64,000 nt of DNA, from the NCBI RefSeq assembly GCF_001580365.1, contig NZ_CP014480.1:3185981-3249980 (forward strand). The letters run 5' to 3'. Shown in pieces: positions 31,427-39,949 of the stretch; within the stretch, counting starts at the first letter, position 1; each line of letters begins with the position of its first letter. The DNA comes from Kocuria turfanensis. Lineage in GTDB: Bacteria > Actinomycetota > Actinomycetes > Actinomycetales > Micrococcaceae. The notes beneath the pieces were generated by a model. It ran no database searches. It was not told where the DNA came from and worked only from the letters and a program-made list of their open reading frames with translations. Both the position numbers and the translations under genes were made by a program.

Positions 31427-33874
31427 GTGACGTCCACCGTCGGCCCCCGCCCGCCCCCGCCCGCCGTCGTGGCCGCGCTGCTGACGGTGCTGGCCCTCGT
31501 CCTGCTGCCGGCCGGCCCGGCGCGCGCGGCGGAGACGCCGGAGCCCGGCGCCCCGTACCTGGGCGCCGTGCTGGACTGGGGCACCGACTCCGCCGCCGGG
31601 TACGCCGGCCGGCTCGGCGAGCCGGCCGCGGTCTACGGGCGGCCGGTGCCGCTGCCGATGGACGACCGCGAGCAGGGCCATCTGCGGCACTTCCTGTCCC
31701 AGGTCGCGGCGCAGGGCGGGCACGCCCTGCTCACCGTCCGCCCCGACGTCGCGCTGGACCGGGTGGACGAGGCGCGAGCCGCCGTTCTCGCCGGGCAGCT
31801 GGCCGACGTCGCGCAGGACTTCGACGGCACGGTGTTCGTCCGGTTCGCGCCGCAGATGAACGCGTCCTGGGTGCCGTGGGGCCAGCAGCCCGAGGCCTAC
31901 ACCCGGGCGTTCCGGGCCGTGGCCGCCGCGCTGGACGACCGGCTCGAGGACCCCGTGATGGTGTGGTCGCCCACGGCCGGGACCGACTACCCGTTCCGCG
32001 CCCCGACGTCCTCCGCCCCGGAGGGAGCGGACCTCGCGCCCCTGGACACCGACGGGAACGGGACCTGGGACCGGGACGACGACGCCTACGGCCCCTACTA
32101 CCCGGGCGACGACGTCGTGGACTGGGTGGGGCTGTCCGCCTACCACGACGAGACCGGCAGCGGCGAGGCCCGCAACACCGTCCCGGGCCCGGACGAGTTC
32201 AGCACGCTGCTGGGCGGGGCCGGCGCCTCGGACGGCTTCTACGCCGCCTACGCCGCCGCGCGCGACAAACCCCTCATGGCGGAGACGGGGTCCTTCTGGA
32301 GCCCGGAGGCGGGCGGACCCTCCGCCCTCGAGGTCAAGGCCCCGTGGTGGGACCAGGTGCTCGCGACGGCCTCCTCCGAGGCCTACGACCGGATCGGCGC
32401 GGTCGTGTGGAACGAGACCGTCGAGGAGCGCACGGGCGGGGCGGTCGCGGTCGACTGGCGCTCCACCGCCGATCCCGCCCTCGCCGCCGCCTTCCGGGAG
32501 CGCGTGCAGGCCTCCTCCCTCGTGGCGGGGCCGGTGACCGAGCAGGCGGCGCTGCCGGGCGCGGCCCCCTCCGCCCCGGGGATCGTCCTGCAGGGCCCCG
32601 TCGCGTGGGCCGCGGCGGCGGCCGTCCTCGGCGCCGGGCTGCTCCTGTGCCTGCTGCCCCGCGCGCGGTCCGCGCGGGCGTGGCGCTACGCGGAGCCCTC
32701 GCCGCGCGACAGCCGGATCGACATGCTGCGCGGAGTCGCGATCGTCTTCGTCGTCGTCAACCACGTGGGCCTCACCTCGCTGTTCCAGTCGTTCACGCAG
32801 GAGGCCGTGGGCGTGGTCTCGGGGGCGGAGCTGTTCGTGCTGCTCTCCGGGGCCGTGCTCGGCATGGTCTACGGGCCCCGGGTCCGCGGCGAGCTCGGCG
32901 AGGTCGTCGACCGCACCACCGCGCGGGCGTGGAAGCTCTACGTGACCGCCCTGGTCGTCGTGCTCCTCGTCTACGCACTCAGCAGGATCCCCGTCCTGGA
33001 GTCGGGGGCCGTCACCACGTTCACGGACCAGGGCACCGGTGCCGCCGGTGCGGGGGCCGCCGGCAGCACGTACGACCTCTACGCGGGCATGGACGGGCTC
33101 TTCGCCTTCCCCGTCCAGGCCCACGTGATCCCCGCCGTGCTCCTGCTGCAGGTGGGGCCGTGGCAGTTCAACATCATGGGGCTGTACGTGGTCCTGATCC
33201 TGGTGAGCCCGCTGGTGCTGGCCGCACTGGCCCGCGGCCGGGCCTGGCTGGTCCTGCTGATCAGCGCCGGGCTCTACACCGTCGGCACGGTCTTCCGGAT
33301 CCGGCTGCTGCCCTCCCAGTTCGAGGACTCGTTCCCGCTGCTCGTGTGGCAGGTGCTGTTCGTGCTCGGCATGGTGGCCGGGTTCCACCGGCGGCAGATC
33401 GTCGGCTGGTTCGCCGACCGGCGCCGACGGCCGCTGCTCGTCGCCTGCCTTCTGCTGGCCGTGGCCCTCGCGCTGTTCTCCTGGTCCGGTCCCTACGCCA
33501 GCAGCAGCTACGACGTCCGGCTGGCCCTGCTGCCGGAGGCCGTCTTCCGCGCCGTCTACGACGGCTACTTCGGCCGGACCTGGCTCGGGATCGGCCGGCT
33601 GGTCAACGTGCTCCTGGTGGTCGTGGCGGGATACGCCCTGCTCAGCGCCTACTGGGCGGTGCTCCGGCGTGCGCTGGGCTGGTTCCTCATCCCGCTGGGC
33701 CGGGCCAGCCTCTACGTCTTCGTCATGCACGTGTTCCTGATCCTGGCCGTGGCCAACATCCCGGTGCTCGAACAGGGCGACCTGTGGGTCAACACCCTGG
33801 CCTACGTCGCCGTCCTGGGCCTGCTGTGGGTCATGGTGCGGACCCGGTTCCTCTTCGGGATCGTTCCCCGCTGA
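31427..33874 (+). CDS. GH26-like domain fused to OpgC-type acyltransferase membrane domain
   Basis: 815 residues from GTG 31427 (GGAG eight bases upstream; an ATG at 31385 is in frame without a ribosome site). Signal peptide to ARA (about 27-35), then a GH26 mannanase-like extracellular domain (about 40-370): FVRFAPQMNASWVPWG and MAETGSFW. The latter has the likely nucleophile Glu286, but the usual acid/base HE-N motif reads PQMN, with Gln143 in place of Glu. A helix near 385-405 leads to an OpgC/acyltransferase-3-like module of about ten helices: SRIDMLRGVAIVFVVVNHVG and ELFVLLSGAVLGMVYG. It probably modifies a cell-surface glycan; substrate unknown. Confidence 0.75.
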   Translation: MTSTVGPRPPPPAVVAALLTVLALVLLPAGPARAAETPEPGAPYLGAVLDWGTDSAAGYAGRLGEPAAVYGRPVPLPMDDREQGHLRHFLSQVAAQGGHALLTVRPDVALDRVDEARAAVLAGQLADVAQDFDGTVFVRFAPQMNASWVPWGQQPEAYTRAFRAVAAALDDRLEDPVMVWSPTAGTDYPFRAPTSSAPEGADLAPLDTDGNGTWDRDDDAYGPYYPGDDVVDWVGLSAYHDETGSGEARNTVPGPDEFSTLLGGAGASDGFYAAYAAARDKPLMAETGSFWSPEAGGPSALEVKAPWWDQVLATASSEAYDRIGAVVWNETVEERTGGAVAVDWRSTADPALAAAFRERVQASSLVAGPVTEQAALPGAAPSAPGIVLQGPVAWAAAAAVLGAGLLLCLLPRARSARAWRYAEPSPRDSRIDMLRGVAIVFVVVNHVGLTSLFQSFTQEAVGVVSGAELFVLLSGAVLGMVYGPRVRGELGEVVDRTTARAWKLYVTALVVVLLVYALSRIPVLESGAVTTFTDQGTGAAGAGAAGSTYDLYAGMDGLFAFPVQAHVIPAVLLLQVGPWQFNIMGLYVVLILVSPLVLAALARGRAWLVLLISAGLYTVGTVFRIRLLPSQFEDSFPLLVWQVLFVLGMVAGFHRRQIVGWFADRRRRPLLVACLLLAVALALFSWSGPYASSSYDVRLALLPEAVFRAVYDGYFGRTWLGIGRLVNVLLVVVAGYALLSAYWAVLRRALGWFLIPLGRASLYVFVMHVFLILAVANIPVLEQGDLWVNTLAYVAVLGLLWVMVRTRFLFGIVPR

Positions 33875-33970
33875 GGACCGTCCGCGCCGAGGCCGGCGGG
33901 CCGGCCCGGGCGATGACGGCGCCGCGGGCGCCGGTGCGGCCGCCGCCGGCCGGTCCGGGCGGAGGGCGGC

Positions 33971-35194
33971 TCAGGCGGTGGGATCCTCCTGGCGGAGCCG
34001 CCGCAGCACCACCACCGTGACGTCGTCCGGGTGCCCGTGCCGGCGGGCGAAGCCGATGGCCCGGTCCACGAGCTCCTGCGCGGCCATCCCGGTGGGATCG
34101 GCCCGCAGGGCCCGTTCCAGCGTCTCCTCGAGGGAGGGGAAGAAGTCCAGGAACCCGTCGCTGACGACCACGAGCGTCTCGCCCGGCTGCAGCACGGTGC
34201 TGTGGGCGTCCCACGAGTCGTCCAGGAAGATGCCCAGCGGCGGGCCCGAGCGCTCCAGCCGCCGGTGCCCGCCGGCGGTGAAGACGAACGCGAGTCCGTG
34301 CCCGGCGTCGACGTAGTCGAGCCGTCCCGTGGCCGGGTCGAGGCGGGCGGAGAACGCGGTGACGAACGCCCCGGTGTCGCTCAGCAGATCCGCCGAGGCG
34401 GTGGCGACCCGCGCGAAAGCCGTCCGCTGGTCGTTGAACTGCGCGGCGCCCACGAGCATCGCCCGCACCGAGGCCGCGATCAGCGCCGCCGGGATCCCCT
34501 TGCCCATGACGTCGGCCACGTGCAGCTGCAGCCGGTCGCCGTCCACGGGGTGCCACGCGAAGAAGTCGCCGCCGATCTCCCGGGCGGGCACGCAGCGCCC
34601 GGCCAGCTCGTAGCCGGCCACGTGCGGGGCCGTCCGGGGCATGAGGACCTGCTGGACCTCGGCGGCGCGGTCCAGTTCGCGCTGCAGCTCCAGCTCCCGC
34701 TCGACCCAGCCGGCCATCTCCTGCAGCAGCGACTGCTGGTCGGCGCTCAGCCGGCGCGGCCGGGTGTCGAACAGGCACAGCGAGCCCACCCGCTCCCCGC
34801 CCGGTGCCCGGAGCGGCTGGCCGGCGTAGAAGCGCACGTGCGGGTCCCGGCGGACGAACACGTTCTCGCGGAAGCGGTCGTCGGCGGTCGCGTCGGGCAC
34901 GATCAGGGTGTCCGGCTGCTGGACGGTGTGGCGGCACATCGAGTCACCGGAGGGTGTGCTCCCCAGCCCGGCCAGGCCCGTCTCGGCCTTGGTCCACTGC
35001 CGGTCGGCGTCGATGAAGTTGACGGCGACCATGGGCACGTCGAAGACGCGCTGGGCCAGGCGCACGATCCGGTCGTAGCGCTCCTCGCGGGGGGTGTCCA
35101 GGATCTCCAGGGCGTGCAGGGCCTCCACCCGGGCCGCCTCGGTCGCCTCGGTCGTCTCGGCGGTCCCTGCGGTGTCAGGGACGTCGGGAGCCAT
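33971..35194 (-). CDS. GAF domain PP2C-type serine phosphatase (RsbU/SpoIIE-like)
   Basis: 407 residues from ATG 35194. GAF domain about 30-185 (LHALEILDTPREERYDRIVRLA, GDSMCRHT), a short coiled region (WVERELELQRELDRAAEVQQVLMP) and a SpoIIE-type PP2C domain about 190-407 with EIGGDFF, VADVMGKGIPAA, DAGHG and SDGFLD metal-binding motifs. Such proteins dephosphorylate anti-sigma antagonists in general stress signalling, triggered here by whatever the GAF domain senses. TAGGGT seven bases before the ATG suggests a leaderless mRNA, though GAAGGG could act as a ribosome site. No sigma or anti-sigma gene is adjacent. Confidence 0.88.
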   Translation of the reverse strand: MAPDVPDTAGTAETTEATEAARVEALHALEILDTPREERYDRIVRLAQRVFDVPMVAVNFIDADRQWTKAETGLAGLGSTPSGDSMCRHTVQQPDTLIVPDATADDRFRENVFVRRDPHVRFYAGQPLRAPGGERVGSLCLFDTRPRRLSADQQSLLQEMAGWVERELELQRELDRAAEVQQVLMPRTAPHVAGYELAGRCVPAREIGGDFFAWHPVDGDRLQLHVADVMGKGIPAALIAASVRAMLVGAAQFNDQRTAFARVATASADLLSDTGAFVTAFSARLDPATGRLDYVDAGHGLAFVFTAGGHRRLERSGPPLGIFLDDSWDAHSTVLQPGETLVVVSDGFLDFFPSLEETLERALRADPTGMAAQELVDRAIGFARRHGHPDDVTVVVLRRLRQEDPTA

Positions 35195-35352
35195 GCCCTT
35201 CACCCTATGCAACGCCGGGCCCCGGCAGGCTCCGAAGGTGTCCCGCGCCACACCGCGTCACGCTGATCACGAATGCAAATGGCCGTGTAGCGTGAGCCCC
35301 AACGACCGGCCCGGTCGGGTTCCTGCCCCAGGACCGTGCAGAGGAGTCCCCC

Positions 35353-36078
35353 ATGACAGCCCTGTTCCCCCCGTCGCGCGGCCGGCGCGCCGGGACCGTC
35401 GGCGCAGCGCTGCTCGCTCTGGCGCTGACCGGGTGCTCGGGAGACCCGGGCGGCGGCGGCCCGGCCTCTTCCGCGGCGGCGTCCTCCCCGGAGGCCTCCG
35501 GGGCGGAGGCCTCCGGGGCGGAGGCCTCCGGGGCGGTGGAACCCGGGGCGCCAGCATCCGGGACGACGGCGTCCGGGGCCGCGAGCTCCCCGGCGGCGTC
35601 GGGGACCCCGGAGCCCGGCACCGCCGGGCCGGGGAGCGCCGCGCCCTCGGGCAACGACGTGGCCCCCTACGACGACACCGCCACCCGGGACGCCGCCGCC
35701 GCGTTCGGCTCCACCCAGCAGCTCACCGACTCCCTGGCGGGGACGGTCGAGGGGCCGCGACCGGCGACCACGGGACAGCGCCCGGTCCGTGCCGCTCCCG
35801 GCACCCCGGTGCAGGTGTTCACCGTGACCCTCACCAACACGGGCACCGACCCGGTCGACGCGGTGCCCTGGTCCTTCCCGGTGGCCGTCGCCGGCGACGA
35901 GCCCGCGGTGCCCGCCTACGACGAGTCGCTCGGCGTGCGGATGGAGACCTTCCCGACCATCGCCCCCGGCGGGTCCGCCTCGCTGGACGTCGCCTTCAGC
36001 GCGGCGCCCGACGCCGACCTCGCCGTGCGGGTCTTCGACAACACCACCCCCGACCACTACGTCGAGTTCACCGACTGA
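35353..36078 (+). CDS. Secreted lipoprotein, unknown function
   Basis: 241 residues. Signal peptide with lipobox LTGC (lipidated Cys28), then an Ala/Ser/Gly/Pro-rich linker with EASGA repeats encoded by 15-bp DNA repeats (about 35490-35535). A compact C-terminal domain (about 120-241) follows, of the beta-sandwich type seen in DUF4352-like proteins (VFTVTLTNTGTDPVDAVPWSFPVAV). ATG 35353 follows GAGGAG. Sits 19 bp before the LGFP/transpeptidase-like gene, so the two are probably co-transcribed and act at the cell envelope. Confidence 0.8.
   Translation: MTALFPPSRGRRAGTVGAALLALALTGCSGDPGGGGPASSAAASSPEASGAEASGAEASGAVEPGAPASGTTASGAASSPAASGTPEPGTAGPGSAAPSGNDVAPYDDTATRDAAAAFGSTQQLTDSLAGTVEGPRPATTGQRPVRAAPGTPVQVFTVTLTNTGTDPVDAVPWSFPVAVAGDEPAVPAYDESLGVRMETFPTIAPGGSASLDVAFSAAPDADLAVRVFDNTTPDHYVEFTD
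35490..35536 (+). repeat. 15-bp tandem repeat in the lipoprotein linker
   Basis: GAGGCCTCCGGGGCG repeated three times in frame (EASGA units). Encodes the flexible linker. Confidence 0.8.
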
Positions 36079-36097
36079 CCCCCAGCGAGGGACCCCC

Positions 36098-38317
36098 ATG
36101 AAGATCTCAGCTCTGCGCATCCCCGCCGCCCTCGCGGCCTGCCTCGCCGTCGTCCTCGCCGGCGCCCCGGGCGCGTCCGCGGCTCCGCCGTCCCCCGCGC
36201 CCGGCGTGGCGACGGCTCCCACGGCAACGGGCGGGACCGCGACGGCCACCGCCGCGGCGCCGCTCGCACCGGTCGACGACGCGGTGGCCACGGCCGGTCC
36301 GGGACGCACGGTCGCCGTGGACGTCCTGGCCAACGACGGGCTCCTGGACCCCGCCCGGGTGCGGCTGCTGCTCGTGGACCCCTCCGCCCCCCGGGGCGAG
36401 GACCCGCTCGCGGACGAGCTGCGCACGGACGCCGGGTCGCTGCGCGTCATCACCCCGGGCACGGCGCCCGCGGAGCTGCCCGAGGGCTGGCTGCCGCCCG
36501 AGCACCCCGTGCTCGCCCTGACCCCGGCGGAGGACGCACCGGCCGGTGCCGTGGAGGTCGGCTACGCCGTGCAGGACGCCGCGGGCGCCGAGGCGCGCGC
36601 GGTGCTCACCGTGGCCCCGGGAGGCTCCTCAGCACCCTCCGCCGCGGCGGAGCCCACCGGCGAGGCGCAGCCCACGATCGAGGCGGAGGCCACGAGCGAG
36701 GCGGAGCCCACCGCTTCGACGGAGCCCACGAGCGAGGCGGAGCCCACCGGGGAGGCGAGCACCGCGCCGGCGAGCGAGCCCACGGCGGACCCCCCGGACG
36801 GGCTGACGGCCGAGCCCTCCGCGGGGAGCCGTGCGGCCGCCGCGGAGGCCGCCGCGGACGTCCCGGTCGAGGTCCGGCGGGCCCTGGAGGCCGCCGCCGC
36901 CCGGGTGGCGGCCCGCTCGGGGGAGCCGACCGCCGGCATGCGCCCGTGGAAGGGCGGCTGGGAGTGGCCGCACCGGAACGGCGTCGTCCTGTGGCACGAG
37001 GCGCACGGGGCGCACTACGTGCAGCTGCGGGGCGCCATCGGCCAGAAGTGGCTGCGCTCCGGAGACGCGGACGTGCTGGGCTGGCCGCTCGGGGACGAGG
37101 CCTGCGCCCCGACCGGGTGCCGGCAGGCGTTCTCGGGCCACCGCACGATCTACTGGACGTCCTCCACCGGGGCGCACACGGTGAACACCCGGGGGGCGAT
37201 CGGGCACAAGTGGATCCTCGGCGGGCGCGAGAGCGGGCTCTACGGGTACCCGACGACCGACGAGGTGTGCGGCATGGCCGGGGGCGGGTGCCGGCAGTCG
37301 TTCACGGGCCACCGCACGATCTACTGGACGTCCTCCACCGGGGCGCGCACGGTGAACACCCGGGGGGCGATCGGGCACAAGTGGATCCTCGGCGGGCGCA
37401 CGGCCGGGCTCTACGGGTACCCGACGACCGACGAGGTGTGCGGGCTCGTCGGGGGCGGGTGCCGGCAGTCCTTCACCAAGGCCCACACGATCTACTGGAG
37501 CCCCGGGACCGGCGCGCGGGCCGTGAAGACCGGCGGCGCCATCGGGCAGCGCTGGATCGGGACGGGACGGGAGCGGGGGAGCCTGGGCTACCCCGTCACG
37601 GACGAGGTCGGGACCGGGACCGTGCACCAGAAGTTCCAGCGCGGCCTCGTCACCTGGAGCCGCTCCGCGGGGTCCCGGATCCACCTGTTCCGCGGGGAGT
37701 GCCAGAACCTCAACAACGGCCGCTCGGTGCAGCCGACCCGCAACGCGGGGCGGGTGTCCCTGACCATCGCCGAGGGCTACGGCCGGTCCGAGGCCACCTT
37801 CGTCAACTGCGTGCGGATCGGCGGCAGCTACGTCGAGGAGTGGCGCACGTCCGCCTACGTGGGCGCCAGCGGCTTCAAGCGCCCGGGGGTCCCCTCCGGG
37901 CACACGCAGTACCTGTACTCGCCGCAGGGCTCGTACTCGGTCACGGAGTCCTTCGGGGTCTACAACCCGGGCACCGCGCTGCCCTACCGCCCCCTCAACC
38001 CGAACTCCCGGTGGGGCGGGCGCCTGGGCACCCTGTACAACAAGTACTTCGAGTCCACCGGCTACACCTGGCCGGACGAGAACATGTGGTACTTCGCGCA
38101 GTCCGGGGACTACCGGCTGGGCGTCGTCATCAACTACAACCGCCCGCCCGACTCGCCGATCGTCCAGGGCAACGGCTTCGCGATCTTCCTGCACGCCAAC
38201 AAGAAGCCCACCGCCGGGTGCATCGCCCTGCACGAGCACGAGGTCGCCCGGTACATGCGCACCGCGCGGCCCGGCGACCGGATCATCATGGGCGTCCGGG
38301 CGGACCTGTTCCGCTGA
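36098..38317 (+). CDS. Secreted LGFP-repeat protein with L,D-transpeptidase-like domain
   Basis: 739 residues. Signal peptide (to ASA, about 28), a cadherin/Ig-like segment (VDDAVATAGPGRTVAVDVLAND, about 57-78 on), an Ala/Glu/Pro/Thr repeat linker (about 180-265), then four LGFP-type wall-binding repeats (about 290-525; LYGYPTTDEVCG). The C-terminal domain (about 540-739) ends in HANKKPTAGCIAL with His699 and Cys708, matching the YkuD active-site pattern. Probably remodels or crosslinks peptidoglycan, or attaches to it. Repeats 2 and 3 are nearly identical in DNA (171-bp period). ATG follows GAGGG; the lipoprotein gene is 19 bp upstream. Confidence 0.82.
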   Translation: MKISALRIPAALAACLAVVLAGAPGASAAPPSPAPGVATAPTATGGTATATAAAPLAPVDDAVATAGPGRTVAVDVLANDGLLDPARVRLLLVDPSAPRGEDPLADELRTDAGSLRVITPGTAPAELPEGWLPPEHPVLALTPAEDAPAGAVEVGYAVQDAAGAEARAVLTVAPGGSSAPSAAAEPTGEAQPTIEAEATSEAEPTASTEPTSEAEPTGEASTAPASEPTADPPDGLTAEPSAGSRAAAAEAAADVPVEVRRALEAAAARVAARSGEPTAGMRPWKGGWEWPHRNGVVLWHEAHGAHYVQLRGAIGQKWLRSGDADVLGWPLGDEACAPTGCRQAFSGHRTIYWTSSTGAHTVNTRGAIGHKWILGGRESGLYGYPTTDEVCGMAGGGCRQSFTGHRTIYWTSSTGARTVNTRGAIGHKWILGGRTAGLYGYPTTDEVCGLVGGGCRQSFTKAHTIYWSPGTGARAVKTGGAIGQRWIGTGRERGSLGYPVTDEVGTGTVHQKFQRGLVTWSRSAGSRIHLFRGECQNLNNGRSVQPTRNAGRVSLTIAEGYGRSEATFVNCVRIGGSYVEEWRTSAYVGASGFKRPGVPSGHTQYLYSPQGSYSVTESFGVYNPGTALPYRPLNPNSRWGGRLGTLYNKYFESTGYTWPDENMWYFAQSGDYRLGVVINYNRPPDSPIVQGNGFAIFLHANKKPTAGCIALHEHEVARYMRTARPGDRIIMGVRADLFR
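37120..37461 (+). repeat. Two near-identical 171-bp tandem units
   Basis: 37120-37290 and 37291-37461, each encoding one 57-residue LGFP repeat with only a few base differences, evidence of recent internal duplication. Flanking LGFP units are far more diverged. Confidence 0.85.
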
Positions 38318-38343
38318 CCGGGTGAGGCCGAGGGCCCGGCCAC

Positions 38344-38391
38344 CGGCGGAAGGGGGGGACCGCGCGCCGCGCGGTCCCCCCCTTTCCGCCG
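38344..38391. terminator. Terminator between convergent genes
   Basis: Long GC-rich inverted repeat, CGGCGGAAGGGGGGGACCGC and its complement, with one bulge, between the LGFP gene (plus) and the TIGR03085-type gene (minus). Confidence 0.7.
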
Positions 38392-38408
38392 TCCGGGCGG
38401 GAGACGGT

Positions 38409-39011
38409 CTACTCGACCGTCTCCTCCACGCGGGCCTGCCCGCGCCGGCCGAAGGCCCACAGCAGCAGCTCGCTGGGCACGGCGCGCAGCACCCGCACCG
38501 TGCCCGTCCGGCCCCGGCCCCCGCGCACGGCGCCGTAGGAGGGCGCGATGAGCACCACGGTGTCCTCCTCGTCCTTGAGCATGACCTTGGCCACGAGACT
38601 CAGGCCCTGCCACAGCGCCTGCTCCTCGTCGTGCAGCAGCGGACGGTCGTGCCACTCGGGCTGGGCGCGGCGGGCGTCCTCGTGGTGGACGAAGAACTCC
38701 ACGGTGTTCATCCGCTTGTCCAGCGGGCCCAGTCGCGCCGGCGAGTACAGCGGCGGGTGCTCGACCTTGCGCACGAGCTCCTCCCACGGCTGCCGGGCCA
38801 CGGCCTCCTCGGCGCGCCGGGCCCGGTCGCGCAGCACCGGCACCCGGGACAGGGCCCGGCCGGCCAGGACGTCGGGCCGGCCGTCGCGCAGCACGAGGTG
38901 CACGGCGAGGTCACGGGTGGTCCAGCCCTCGCACAGCGTGGGGGCGTCGGGGCCCAGCCGGCGCAGGAGCGCGGCGAGGTGCCGGCGCTCGACATTGGCG
39001 AAATTGGTCAC
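38409..39011 (-). CDS. TIGR03085-type metal-binding protein (DinB/maleylpyruvate isomerase-like fold)
   Basis: 200 residues from GTG 39011 with GAGGAGG upstream. The N-terminal helical-bundle segment LCEGWTTRDLAVHLVLRDGRP and the later NTVEFFVHHEDARRAQ carry the three-His-type metal site of the DinB/MDMPI fold. Members of this actinobacterial family have no assigned reaction; thiol-dependent (mycothiol) chemistry is known only for relatives. Convergent with the LGFP gene and 96 bp from the DUF3817 gene, which reads in the same direction. Confidence 0.8.
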   Translation of the reverse strand: MTNFANVERRHLAALLRRLGPDAPTLCEGWTTRDLAVHLVLRDGRPDVLAGRALSRVPVLRDRARRAEEAVARQPWEELVRKVEHPPLYSPARLGPLDKRMNTVEFFVHHEDARRAQPEWHDRPLLHDEEQALWQGLSLVAKVMLKDEEDTVVLIAPSYGAVRGGRGRTGTVRVLRAVPSELLLWAFGRRGQARVEETVE

Positions 39012-39107
39012 GTGGTTCCTCCTCGTGGCCCGCCGACGGTCGGCGGTGCCGTCCCGGGGACCACGCTATACCGGGGCCCCGGGACCCGGAACCGCCCGCG
39101 CCGCGGC

Positions 39108-39563
39108 TCAGCCGCGGGGGACCGGCGGACCCAGGTGGAGCAGCACCGAGGTCACGGCCGCCACCGCGACCAGGCCCACCAGGGCGGCCAGCAGCGGGCT
39201 GCGCAGGGACCACGCCTGCACCCGCTCCGGCACGGTGGCCGGACGCTCGCAGCCCGGGGCCAGGCGCCAGCCGCCGGCGAGCCGCCCCGAGCGCTGCGCG
39301 CGGCGCTCGAAGGGGATCGTGGCCCAGGGGACGACGGCACTGGCCAGGCCCAGCACCCCGAAGCCCACGGGCCACTGCTGGTCCACCCACACGAAGCACG
39401 TCACCAGGCAGTAGCCGAGGAACACGACCCCGTGCAGCATCCCGAAGACCGGGACGAAGGCCTCGGAGACCCCCGTGTACTTCAGCACCATGCCGAGGAT
39501 CAGCAGGGTCCAGGTCACCGCCTCCGCGAGGGCGAAGCGGCCGTAGAGCTCACGGGGGGTCAT
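39108..39563 (-). CDS. DUF3817 family integral membrane protein
   Basis: 151 residues, three or four transmembrane helices (about 10-27, 36-60, 66-84, 123-145). The conserved opening RELYGRFALAEAVTWTLLILGMVLKY and VFGMLHGVVFLGY are typical of DUF3817. ATG 39563 with AGGAG upstream. Function unknown. The 386 bp between it and fruR contain no gene, only the fru control region near 39850-39905. Confidence 0.8.
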   Translation of the reverse strand: MTPRELYGRFALAEAVTWTLLILGMVLKYTGVSEAFVPVFGMLHGVVFLGYCLVTCFVWVDQQWPVGFGVLGLASAVVPWATIPFERRAQRSGRLAGGWRLAPGCERPATVPERVQAWSLRSPLLAALVGLVAVAAVTSVLLHLGPPVPRG

Positions 39564-39949
39564 GGGGTGCTCTCCTGCAGGTCGGGTGCGGCGGGGTCCC
39601 GTCGGGATCCCCGGGACGGAGAAGAGGCCGGCACCGGGTGCCGCGCGGGCGTCCCGGGACCGGGGGGCCTCCTCGCCGGGCCGGGTGTCCCGCTCGAGGG
39701 CCCGCCCGTCCTCCGTCCCCAGGATGATATCGGCGTTCCGCGGGCCCCGCCGCATCGACGGGACCACTCGTGCCGAGGCCTCCGGCGCCCTCCCCGCCCC
39801 GGCCCGAGGACCGCCGGCCGCTGACGGCACGCCGGTGTGTGGCGCCCCGTGAAGTGGATCACGACAACCCCTGGTAAAACCACACGAACTCACATAAACT
39901 CAAGGGAACGCAGGGTCCCTACGTCGTCGCAGTTCGTGAGGTGGATGTC
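39564..39949. other. Intergenic region between DUF3817 and fruR
   Basis: 386 bp without a supported gene. The right end (39850-39905) is relatively AT-rich and holds the probable fru promoter and the direct repeat at 39887. Confidence 0.6.
39887..39902 (+). promoter_or_regulatory. Candidate FruR operator (10-bp direct repeat)
   Basis: AACTCA at 39887-39892 and again at 39897-39902, one helical turn apart (context CGAACTCACATAAACTCAAG), 50-60 bp before fruR. DeoR-family repressors often bind direct or inverted short repeats near their own promoters. Confidence 0.4.
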
